Shown here: one piece after another, positions 1-7,395 of the stretch
Numbering within the stretch: position 1 is the first letter of the stretch
Layout of the letters: each line of letters begins with the position of its first letter
Source of the DNA: CAWCWK01 sp963842125
Lineage (GTDB): Bacteria > Pseudomonadota > Alphaproteobacteria > Rhizobiales > CAWCWK01
Length of the DNA stretch: 64,000 nt
NCBI GenBank assembly: GCA_963842125.1
Contig: CAWJFE010000005.1
Span: 496,001-560,000 of the forward strand
Direction: 5' to 3'
Notes under the pieces: model-generated
The model's database searches: none
What the model was told of the DNA's origin: nothing
The model's input: the letters and a program-made list of their open reading frames with translations, nothing else
Translations under genes and position numbers: made by a program

Positions 1-976
1 GACGGATGCCCTCGGGCTCGAGCGGCCAGGGCATGCGCACCTTATAGAGGCGAAGGCCGATCGCGCGGGCCTCGGCCTCGCCGATCTCCAGCTCGCGCAA
101 CGCTTGGCGCACGTCCTCGTAGGCCTTGCCGGAGGCGACGATGCCGTAGCGAGCGTCTGGGCTGTCGAGCGTGACCTGATCGACGCCGTTGGCGCGGGCG
201 AAGGCGATGGCGGCGTAGCCCTTGTCCTCCTGCAACCGCTCGTCCTGGACGAGCGGCGGGTCCGGCCAGCGCAGCGAGAGTCCGCCCGCCGGCATCTCGA
301 AATCGTCAGGCCGGACGAAGGCGCGCATCTCGCCCGACAGATCGACGACGCCCGTCGTCTCGACCGTGTCTGAGATGAACTTCATGCCGACCCAGCAGCC
401 CGAATACCGGCTCATCGCGATGCCGAGGAGCCCCATCTCCAGGAACTCCTGCACCGAGGACGGGTAGAGGACCGGGATCAGCGCCGCCATGAAGGCGTGG
501 TCGGACTGGTGCGGCACGGTGGAGGACTTGCAGGCATGGTCGTCGCCAGCCAGCGCGAGGACGCCGCCATGGGGCGAGGTGCCGGCCGCGTTGGCGTGCT
601 TGAAAACGTCGCCGCAGCGATCGACGCCCGGACCCTTGCCGTACCAGAGCCCGACGACGCCGTCCTTCCTCGCGCCCCGGCTCAGCGGCACCTGCTGCGT
701 GCCCCAGACGGCCGTCGCCGCCAACTCCTCGTTGAGACCGGGCTGGAAGACGACGTCGTGAGCGCCGAGATGCCGCTTGGCGCGGCCGAGCTCCATGTCG
801 TAGGCGCCGAGCGGCGATCCGCGATAGCCGGTGACGAAGGCGCCCGTGTTGAGCCCTCCCGCCCTGTCGCGCCGCATCTGCGTCATCGGCAGTCGGACGA
901 GGGCCTGCGTGCCGGTGAGGAAGACGCGGCCTTCGGTGGCCGTGTACTTGTCATCGAGCGAGATCGGTTTGGTCAT
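1..976 (-). CDS. Indolepyruvate ferredoxin oxidoreductase, N-terminal part (runs off the window)
   Basis: Translation from the ATG at 976 gives about 325 residues with no stop before the window edge. It matches the N-terminal thiamine-diphosphate-enzyme half of the fused (about 1150 aa) indolepyruvate:ferredoxin oxidoreductase family: early segments TGYRGSPLGAYDMEL and GLWYGKGPGVDRCGD are characteristic. The family oxidatively decarboxylates aryl-pyruvates (indolepyruvate, phenylpyruvate) to aryl-acetyl-CoA. It lies downstream of, and in the same direction as, a liv-type transporter and two CoA ligases, which fits aromatic amino acid or aryl-acid catabolism. The substrate is inferred. Beyond position 1 nothing is known. 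Confidence 0.85.
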   Translation of the reverse strand, partial: MTKPISLDDKYTATEGRVFLTGTQALVRLPMTQMRRDRAGGLNTGAFVTGYRGSPLGAYDMELGRAKRHLGAHDVVFQPGLNEELAATAVWGTQQVPLSRGARKDGVVGLWYGKGPGVDRCGDVFKHANAAGTSPHGGVLALAGDDHACKSSTVPHQSDHAFMAALIPVLYPSSVQEFLEMGLLGIAMSRYSGCWVGMKFISDTVETTGVVDLSGEMRAFVRPDDFEMPAGGLSLRWPDPPLVQDERLQEDKGYAAIAFARANGVDQVTLDSPDARYGIVASGKAYEDVRQALRELEIGEAEARAIGLRLYKVRMPWPLEPEGIR

Positions 977-1121
977 GGCGCGAAGCACCTGCGCTGGGCC
1001 CTCGCGAGATGCGCGGCGGGGCCGGTTCACGTTTGGGGGGAGCCTACACCGGATCGCGTAAGGGGCGCCATGACGATCGCGCCGGCTTGACCGCGCGGCC
1101 TCATCCGCGCGAGCCTCGCGC

Positions 1122-1688
1122 ATGACCCTCGATCCCGCCCGCTCCCAAGTTCTCCTCATCGACATGCAGGCCCGGCTGATGCCGAGCATGGATGATATCG
1201 GCAGCGTGACCGCACGGTGCCGCGCGCTCATCGAAGGCGCACGGGCCTTCGGCGTGCCGGTGCTGGCGTCGGAGCAGTATCCGGACGGACTCGGATCGAC
1301 GGATGCCGGGCTCATCGAGGCACTCGGCAACGAACCTCGGCTCCCGAAGACAGACTTTTCGGCGGCCGCCGACCCCGCCATCAGGGCCGAGATCGATGCG
1401 CGTCATAGCGAAGGGCAGGACACCGTCATCGTCGCCGGCATCGAGGCCCATGTCTGCGTGATGCAGACGGTGCTCGATCTGCTCGGCGCCGGCATCTCCG
1501 TCGCCGTCGTGTCGGACGCCGTGACGGCACACGGGGCCGAGAACCGCCGGGCCGCGATCAAGCGGACGACGGATGCGGGCGCGGTGCTGGTGACGACCGA
1601 GATGGTGCTCTTCGAGTGGGCCGGTTCGTCCCGCTCGCCGGGGTTCAAGACGGTCTCGAAGTTGGTGAAGGGCCTGCGCGAGGGCTGA
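1122..1688 (+). CDS. Isochorismatase-family cysteine hydrolase
   Basis: 188 residues, the usual size for this alpha/beta hydrolase-like family. The catalytic triad is visible: Asp14 in LLIDMQ, Lys76 in LPKTDF and the nucleophile Cys112 in EAHVCV. The family includes nicotinamidases, carbamoylases and many unassigned amidases, so the substrate is unknown; the compact form with VAGIEAHVCVMQT resembles the YcaC-like/ISOC hydrolases. It is convergent with the PaaK-like gene: its TGA (1686-1688) directly abuts the other gene's stop, leaving no room for a terminator. It points opposite to the surrounding operon and is probably expressed independently. Confidence 0.85.
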   Translation: MTLDPARSQVLLIDMQARLMPSMDDIGSVTARCRALIEGARAFGVPVLASEQYPDGLGSTDAGLIEALGNEPRLPKTDFSAAADPAIRAEIDARHSEGQDTVIVAGIEAHVCVMQTVLDLLGAGISVAVVSDAVTAHGAENRRAAIKRTTDAGAVLVTTEMVLFEWAGSSRSPGFKTVSKLVKGLREG

Positions 1689-2912
1689 CTATCCAATCGG
1701 CCTCTGGTCATCGATCACCTTGCCGTCGTTGGGCAGGGAGCCCGGCGCGACGACGACGATCTCGGCACGGATTCCGCAGGTCGCGCGAACGGCGTCGGCC
1801 AACCCATCGTCGATGGTGTCGGTGGGGGCCTCCACGAGGAGGCGCGCGTGGTCGTGCCCGTCGTTCTCGGTGATCTCCAGCCGCGCCTTCTTGGCGCCTT
1901 CGACCTTCGCGAGTGCGGCGGCGATCTGCGTGGGGCGCACGAACATGCCGCGCACCTTCGCCGTCTGATCGGCGCGTCCCATCCAGCCCTTGAGCCGCGC
2001 ATTGGTGCGCGGGCCTTCCGCCGGCGGCAGGCGCGCGGAGAGATCGCCGGTGGCGAAGCGGATGAGAGGGTAGTGGTGCGAGAAGGTCGTCACGACGACC
2101 TCGCCGACATCGCCGTCGGGCACCGGATCGCCAGTGCCGGGGCGGACGATCTCCACGATGACGTCCTCGTCCAGCACGAGCCCTTCCACGCCCTCGACTT
2201 CGTAGGCGACGAGGCCGAGCTCGGCAGTGCCGTAGCATTGGCGCACGGCGACGCCGCGGTCGCCATACCAGTCTCGCAGATTGGGAAAGAGCGGACCTCC
2301 GGTGACGAGGGCCTTTGTGATCGAGGTCAACGGTGCGCCCGCTTCCTCCGCCGTCTCCATGATGCGCTTTAGGAAATCGGGCGTGCCGGTATAGGCGGTG
2401 AGGCCGAGCCGGCGCACGGCATCGGCCTGCGCCTCCGTCTGGCCGACGCCGCCGGGATAGACGGCGCAACCGAGCGCGCGGGCCGCGCCGTCGAACATGA
2501 AGCCGGCCGGCGTGACATGGTAGGCGAAGGCGTTGAGGACGCGGTCGTCGCGAGTGAAGCCGGCGGCGTGCAGGGCGCGTGCCATGCGCCAGGCGTCGCC
2601 GCCCTCCGTCTGCGGCTCGGCGATTGGGCCGGGCGAGATGTAGAGGCGATGCGGGGCAGGGGCATCGTCGGGGACGAGCCCTCCGAAGGGCGGGTCGGCC
2701 GCCTGCAGTTCGGGAAGATCGGACTTCGCGAGGATGGGGAGCGCCGCGAGGTCGGCGCGGGTTTGCAGCGCGTCCACGGCGATGTCTGGCAGGGTGCGGG
2801 CATAGTAGGGAGCGCGCCTCGCGGCCTCGATCGTGGCGCGCAGGGCCGCCATCAGCGCGACGTCGCGCGTGGTGCCGTCACGCATTTCGGCATCGTCGTA
2901 AGGACCGGTCAT
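1689..2912 (-). CDS. PaaK-like AMP-dependent CoA ligase with atypical A3 motif
   Basis: 407 residues resembling phenylacetate-CoA ligase (PaaK family, ANL superfamily). Recognisable parts are the core segment QCYGTAELGLVAYEVEG, the RFATGDLS segment and a small C-terminal domain with KGWMGRADQTAKVRGMFV. The usual Ser/Thr/Gly-rich ATP loop (SSGTTG-K) is missing; in its place residues 92-100 read ISPGPIAEP. I recall this variant from ligase-like proteins next to liv operons, so it may be a subfamily trait rather than damage. The start ATG follows the livF stop by one base (TGA-t-ATG), implying translational coupling. A second ATG nine codons in is possible. Expected role: activation of an imported aryl acid, or a binding function if catalysis is lost. 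Confidence 0.8.
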   Translation of the reverse strand: MTGPYDDAEMRDGTTRDVALMAALRATIEAARRAPYYARTLPDIAVDALQTRADLAALPILAKSDLPELQAADPPFGGLVPDDAPAPHRLYISPGPIAEPQTEGGDAWRMARALHAAGFTRDDRVLNAFAYHVTPAGFMFDGAARALGCAVYPGGVGQTEAQADAVRRLGLTAYTGTPDFLKRIMETAEEAGAPLTSITKALVTGGPLFPNLRDWYGDRGVAVRQCYGTAELGLVAYEVEGVEGLVLDEDVIVEIVRPGTGDPVPDGDVGEVVVTTFSHHYPLIRFATGDLSARLPPAEGPRTNARLKGWMGRADQTAKVRGMFVRPTQIAAALAKVEGAKKARLEITENDGHDHARLLVEAPTDTIDDGLADAVRATCGIRAEIVVVAPGSLPNDGKVIDDQRPIG

Positions 2913-2913
2913 A

Positions 2914-3753
2914 TCAAAGCCAGCGCTTGCGGCGGCGGAACGACTTGACCGACTTGAACGAGCGCCTCTCGCCGCCGCCGAGATAGAACTCCTTCACGTC
3001 CTCGTTGTCGGCCAACTCGTCGGCCGGCCCATCGAGCACGATCTTGCCGTTCTCCATGATGTAGCCGTCGTCGGCCGCCTTCAGCGCCATGTTGGCGTTC
3101 TGCTCGACGAGGAGGATGGAGAGGCCGAGCTCCTGGTTCATGCGCCGGATGATGCCGAAGACCTCCTTCACCAAGAGCGGCGACAGGCCCATCGAAGGCT
3201 CGTCCATGAGAATGAGCTTGGGTCGCGCCATCAGCGCCCTCCCGATGGCGAGCATCTGTTGCTCCCCGCCCGAGAGATAGCCGGCGAGGCCGGTGCGCTC
3301 CCGGAGGCGGGGGAAGTACTGATAGACCTGCTCGATATCGCCCTTCACGTCGGCCTTGGGGCGGGTGAAGGCGCCGAGGGTCAGGTTCTCCGTGATCGTC
3401 ATGTCCTGGACGATGCCACGCCCCTCCATGACGAGGAAGATGCCGTCCTTGACCTTCCGGTCGGGCGGCAGGCGCGTGACGTCTCGCCCGTCATAGGTCA
3501 CCGTCCCGCGCGTCACCTCGCCGTCCTCGGTGTGGAGGAGCCCGGCGATGGCCTTCAGCGTCGTCGACTTGCCGGCACCATTGGCGCCCAGCAAGGCGGT
3601 GATCTTGCCGCGCCGGACCGACATCGACATGCCGCGCAGCACGAGGATGACGTCGTTGAAGACGACCTCGACATTGTTGAGCGCGAGGACGTTGTCGTCC
3701 TCGGCGGACGCGGCGCCCGCTGTGGCGGCGGTCGTGTCGAGAGCCAATGACAT
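2914..3753 (-). CDS. livF: Branched-chain-amino-acid-type ABC transporter ATPase (LivF-like)
   Basis: 279 residues. Walker A GANGAGKST at 56-64, signature LSGGEQQM, Walker B LILMDEPSMGL and the short LivF-type ending are present; the N-terminus has about 20 extra residues. Together with the LivG-like ATPase encoded upstream in the same operon it should form the nucleotide-binding pair of a HAAT-family importer. The ATG at 3753 has a GAGGAG ribosome site six bases upstream. It follows the binding-protein gene after a 204-base gap holding two hairpins, and is followed almost immediately by the PaaK-like ligase. Confidence 0.92.
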   Translation of the reverse strand: MSLALDTTAATAGAASAEDDNVLALNNVEVVFNDVILVLRGMSMSVRRGKITALLGANGAGKSTTLKAIAGLLHTEDGEVTRGTVTYDGRDVTRLPPDRKVKDGIFLVMEGRGIVQDMTITENLTLGAFTRPKADVKGDIEQVYQYFPRLRERTGLAGYLSGGEQQMLAIGRALMARPKLILMDEPSMGLSPLLVKEVFGIIRRMNQELGLSILLVEQNANMALKAADDGYIMENGKIVLDGPADELADNEDVKEFYLGGGERRSFKSVKSFRRRKRWL

Positions 3754-3781
3754 GTCAGTCTCCTCGACCGATCGTGAACCG

Positions 3782-3805
3782 GCCCTTCCCGGGTGCGGGA
3801 AGGGC
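3782..3805 (-). terminator. Perfect 10-bp stem-loop between livK and livF
   Basis: GCCCTTCCCG, a GGTG loop and CGGGAAGGGC form a perfect inverted repeat with no following T-tract. It lies inside the operon between the binding-protein gene and the ATPase gene, so it is more likely a 3' stabiliser or partial attenuator of the livK message than a full terminator. Confidence 0.5.
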
Positions 3806-3833
3806 GTCGTCGTGCTGCGCTCCTCGGCGCGAA

Positions 3834-3877
3834 CTAGAGCGCGTCCGGTTCATATCCATTCACCGAACGCGCTCCAG
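3834..3877. repeat. TA-flanked imperfect palindrome (GAGCGCGTCCGGT / ACCGAACGCGCTC)
   Basis: After CTA comes GAGCGCGTCCGGT, a 12-base AT-rich spacer and ACCGAACGCGCTC, a 13-bp inverted repeat with one mismatch. The left arm plus following bases (TAGAGCG..TCCGGTTCAT) recurs at the end of the IS630 remnant near 55167-55186, where it is also bounded by TA. It may be a small non-autonomous relic or a common intergenic palindrome. Confidence 0.45.
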
Positions 3878-3957
3878 CGCTTTGTTTCTGCGCGGTTCCT
3901 TACGCTGGGGCGCTATCGCACCGCCGCTGGAACGGCTTTCGTCGGCGAGATCTCGGC

Positions 3958-5187
3958 CTACTGGCCCAGCCAGTCCTCGCGGCGCGGCAGTTCCGTCTGC
4001 GAGACGGTCTCGATCACGGCCTCGCCGCCCTCATAGGAGCCACGATTGATGGTGACGGTCATCAGGCCGCGATGGTCTTCGTCGGTCCAGTTGGACGGCG
4101 AGCAGACGCCCTCCAGCCCGGCGGGCACCCAGTTGCCCTCCGACGACTTGGCATACATGCCGGCGCGGATGTTCTCGCCCGTTATGCCGCCATTGGCCTT
4201 GGCCCACTCCATCGCCTCCTTCATGTAGTAGGCGACGCAGATGCCGCGGATGTAGTGGTGGGTGGGGCGCTCCTCGCCGACCGAGCCGTTCTCTGCGATG
4301 GTGCGCACCAGCGCCATGCCCGGCACGTCCGCGCCGAAGAAGGGCGTCGATGACGGGAAGATGAGACCCTGCGCCTCGGCCGCCTCGACCGTCTGGTAGT
4401 CGCCGGCCCAGGGATTGCCCATGTAGGTCGCCTCGACGCCGACCGTGTCGCAGGACTTGAGGAGCGAGACGACCGAGCCGCCCAGGTTGCCCATATAGAC
4501 GTATTGCGCGCCCGACTCCTTGATCGTCAGGCACTGCGCCTTGAAGTCGCCGGGCGCGAGCGGCACCACGACGGGCGTCGCGACGGTGAAGCCGAGCTCC
4601 TCGGCATAGGCCGTGCACGCAGCTTTGGGGGCGTTCGGATACGGGTGGTTGTCGCCCGTATAGACGAAGGTCGGCTCGGCGATCCCCTTGCCCTCCGCGT
4701 CCTCAAAGGCCCACTGGACCATGGCGCGGCAAGCGTCCGAATAGCTCGGCCCGTAGAAGAAATTGTAGGGCGCAGCGATCTTGGTATTCGGGTTCTTGGC
4801 CTGCGGATCGGTGAGATGCGCCGAGTAGGAGGCCGAATAGTTCGGGATCTGGTCGCGCGCGACGAAGGAGATGAGAGCTTCGGTATCGGCCGTGCCCCAG
4901 CCCTGCATGGCGACCATCCCGTTGCCGGTCCAGCGCTTGTAGTTCGCGATCGCGTCCGGGACCTTGTAGGCGTAGTCGACCGAATCGAGCTCGATCATCG
5001 TACCGTCGATGCCGCCATCGGCGTTGATCTGCTTGACGGCATCGGAGACGCCTGGGCCGTATTGCTTGCCGACGAAGGCGGTGGGCCCGGTATAGTCGAC
5101 GAGATGGCCGACGAGGACGGAGTCCTGCGCCTGGGCGATGCCGGCCGTGAGCGCCGTCGCGGCGAGAAGCGTGGTCAGTCTCAACAT
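3958..5187 (-). CDS. livK: ABC transporter substrate-binding protein (LivK type)
   Basis: 409 residues from the ATG at 5187, chosen because GGAGGA lies seven bases upstream and because it opens a typical signal peptide (MLRLTTLLAATALTAGIAQAQ). The frame stays open 19 codons further up, which I treat as untranslated. The mature protein is a type I periplasmic binding protein of the HAAT family (start ..VLVGHLVDYTGPTAFVGKQ). Members bind branched-chain amino acids, amides or, in clusters with CoA ligases, aromatic acids. Its genes for permeases lie just upstream (livH, livM) and the ATPase livF downstream. Confidence 0.9.
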   Translation of the reverse strand: MLRLTTLLAATALTAGIAQAQDSVLVGHLVDYTGPTAFVGKQYGPGVSDAVKQINADGGIDGTMIELDSVDYAYKVPDAIANYKRWTGNGMVAMQGWGTADTEALISFVARDQIPNYSASYSAHLTDPQAKNPNTKIAAPYNFFYGPSYSDACRAMVQWAFEDAEGKGIAEPTFVYTGDNHPYPNAPKAACTAYAEELGFTVATPVVVPLAPGDFKAQCLTIKESGAQYVYMGNLGGSVVSLLKSCDTVGVEATYMGNPWAGDYQTVEAAEAQGLIFPSSTPFFGADVPGMALVRTIAENGSVGEERPTHHYIRGICVAYYMKEAMEWAKANGGITGENIRAGMYAKSSEGNWVPAGLEGVCSPSNWTDEDHRGLMTVTINRGSYEGGEAVIETVSQTELPRREDWLGQ

Positions 5188-5272
5188 GTCTTTCCTCCGA
5201 TATGCCCCGTCTGTCGCGGGGCTCATACTGTAGGACCCTGCCACAGGGCGGGGGCGGTTGTCGTCCTCGTCT

Positions 5273-6331
5273 TTAGTGAGAGAACGGGTAGAGCTTCCAC
5301 GAGGCGCGCATCAGCTGCCAGCGATGGATGAGGCCCTCGGGCTCCAGCACGAGGAAGAGGATGATCGCGGCGCCGACCGACATCTGCTTGATGTAGGCGG
5401 TGCCCTGCGCGATGGCGGGGAAGATGTCGGCGAGCCCGGAGGCGAAGATCTCCATCACCTGCGGCAGCAGGAGGATGAAGGCCGCGCCCAGGAGTGATCC
5501 CGCCACGCTGCCCAGCCCGCCGATGATGATCATGGCGAGAAACTCGATCGACAGGAGGATCGTGAAGCCCTCGCCCGACACGTAGCCGAGATAGTGTCCG
5601 TAGAGCGCGCCGCCTATGCCCGCGAAGAAGGAGGCGATGCCGAAGCTCGTGACCCGGTAGCGAGTGAGGTTGATGCCCATGATCTCGGCGGAGAGATAGT
5701 GGTCGCGCACGGCGACGAGCGCGCGCCCGTCCCGCGTGCGCATCAGGTTGGAGACGCCGATGAAGCTGACGACGACCCAGAAGAGGACGAGGTAGAAATA
5801 ACGGCTGTCGGTGTTGAGCTGGTAGCCGAAGAACGACGCCGTCTCGGCGACCGAGCCGTAGGGGCCGCCGGTGAACCACGCCGCCCTCGCGAAGAAGTCC
5901 TGAAGGATGAACTGCGCGGCCAGCGTCGCGATGGCGAGATAGAGGCCTTTGAGGCGCGCGGCCGGCAGGCCGAAGATCATGCCGACTGCCGTCGTCATCA
6001 GCCCGGCGAGCGGGATGGCGATGAGGACCGGTATGCCCTTGCCCGACAACCAGGCCGAGGCGAAGGCGCCGAAGCCGAAGAAGGCGGCGTGGCCGAGCGA
6101 GATCTGACCCGTAAAGCCCGTCACGACGTTGAGCCCTAGCGCGGCGATGCCGTAGATGCCGATGAGGATCAGCTGCGACGTCCAGTAGTTGCTCCCGAGC
6201 AGGGGCACGAAGAGCGCCGCGATGACGAGCGCGATGACGGCGTTCCGCGCGCCCCGCGTCTGGAAGAGCGTTTGGTCGGCGCGGTAGGAGGAACGAAAAT
6301 CGCCGGCCGGGCGAGGATTGGGGACTGCCAC
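5273..6331 (-). CDS. livM: ABC transporter permease (LivM type)
   Basis: 352 residues, strongly hydrophobic with about nine membrane segments. The LivM signatures GLNVVTGFTGQISLGHAAFFG and a central GINLTRYRVTSFGIASFFAGIGGALYG region are present (quoted only as landmarks around residues 85-105 and 210-235). It should pair with LivH in the inner membrane. The start is GTG at 6331, placed one base after the livH TAG stop, so the two permeases are probably translationally coupled. The N-terminal 40 residues are hydrophilic and cytoplasmic. Confidence 0.9.
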   Translation of the reverse strand: MAVPNPRPAGDFRSSYRADQTLFQTRGARNAVIALVIAALFVPLLGSNYWTSQLILIGIYGIAALGLNVVTGFTGQISLGHAAFFGFGAFASAWLSGKGIPVLIAIPLAGLMTTAVGMIFGLPAARLKGLYLAIATLAAQFILQDFFARAAWFTGGPYGSVAETASFFGYQLNTDSRYFYLVLFWVVVSFIGVSNLMRTRDGRALVAVRDHYLSAEIMGINLTRYRVTSFGIASFFAGIGGALYGHYLGYVSGEGFTILLSIEFLAMIIIGGLGSVAGSLLGAAFILLLPQVMEIFASGLADIFPAIAQGTAYIKQMSVGAAIILFLVLEPEGLIHRWQLMRASWKLYPFSH

Positions 6332-6332
6332 G

Positions 6333-7226
6333 CTATATCCGCTCGATGTCGGGTGTGCCGAAAAGGCCGTAGGGACGGATCATCAAGATGATGATGAGCA
6401 CATAGAAGGGCGCGACGGCGTACATGTTGCCGACATGCAGGTACTGCCCGTCCACGAACTCGGCCATGTTCTCCAGCACCCCGATGATGAGCCCGCCGAC
6501 GATGGCGCCGACGATCGAGTCGAGCCCGCCGACGATGACGGCCGGGAAGACCTTGATGCCGATGACGGCGAGCGAGTTCGAGACCGCCGAGACGAGCCCG
6601 ATGACGATGCCGGCGACCCCCGAGACGACCGCCGAGATCGCCCAGGCCATGGCGAACACCTTGCCGACCGACACGCCGAGGCTCTGCGCGACCTGCTGAT
6701 TATAGGCCGTCGCCCGCATGGCGAGACCCCAGCGGGAGAATTTGAAGAAGTAGAAGAAGGCGCCCATGATGAGCAATGAGAGCACCAGGCTCATCAGGTA
6801 GGCCGTCTCGACGTTGAGCCCGCCGATGGAGACCGAGCCGGTACCGAACACGTCCGGAAAGCGGACGGCCGAGTTGCCGAAAATCCAGTTCATCGAGGCC
6901 TGCATGAAGATCGACAGGCCGATCGTCGCCATGATGACCGAAATGACGGGCTCCCCCACAAGGGGCCGCAGCAGCACCAGTTGCACGATGATGCCGAAGA
7001 GGGTCATGAAGACGAGCGTGAAGAGAAAGGCGAGCCAGAAGGGCAGGCCGGCATTCAGCACCAGCGCGAGGCAGACCCAGGCGCCGAGCACCACGAACTC
7101 GCCCTGCGCGAAGTTCACGACCTGCGTCGACTTGTAGATCAGCACGAAGCACATCGCGACCACGCCGTAGAGCATGCCGACGATGACGCCGTTGATGAGA
7201 AGTTGGAGGAAGAGGGTCCAGTTCAT
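6333..7226 (-). CDS. livH: ABC transporter permease (LivH type)
   Basis: 297 residues with about eight membrane segments and the LivH hallmarks: an N-terminal INGVIVGMLYGVVAM, YKSTQVVNFAQGEFV near residue 35, and a C-terminal GGLDSIVGAIVGGLIIGV. It is the second membrane subunit of the HAAT importer. It follows the acyl-CoA synthetase gene after a 168-base gap containing a Rhizobiales-type palindromic repeat, and is coupled to livM by adjacent stop and start codons. Confidence 0.9.
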   Translation of the reverse strand: MNWTLFLQLLINGVIVGMLYGVVAMCFVLIYKSTQVVNFAQGEFVVLGAWVCLALVLNAGLPFWLAFLFTLVFMTLFGIIVQLVLLRPLVGEPVISVIMATIGLSIFMQASMNWIFGNSAVRFPDVFGTGSVSIGGLNVETAYLMSLVLSLLIMGAFFYFFKFSRWGLAMRATAYNQQVAQSLGVSVGKVFAMAWAISAVVSGVAGIVIGLVSAVSNSLAVIGIKVFPAVIVGGLDSIVGAIVGGLIIGVLENMAEFVDGQYLHVGNMYAVAPFYVLIIILMIRPYGLFGTPDIERI

Positions 7227-7328
7227 GGGGCGATGCCCTCTCGTATGATGTTCCTTCTCCCGTCGGGAAGACGGCGGCGGCAGGCGGGCGACGGTGAGCG
7301 TAGCGGCCGATCGTGTGTTCCGCGTGCC

Positions 7329-7371
7329 CCCTCATCCGCTCTTCGGGCACCTTCTCCCCGAGGGGAGAAGG
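7329..7371. repeat. Rhizobiales-type intergenic palindrome ending in a perfect 22-bp inverted repeat
   Basis: The stretch CCCTCATCCGCTCTTCGGGC is followed by CACCTTCTCCCC-GA-GGGGAGAAGG; 7350-7371 is a perfect 10+2+10 palindrome. The sequence type (CCCTCATCCG...CTTCTCCCC...GGGGAGAAGG) is a common dispersed repeat of Rhizobiales genomes. It sits inside the operon between the acyl-CoA synthetase and livH. Confidence 0.7.
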
Positions 7372-7395
7372 AGGAATGCGGGTATCGTTCGGCGC

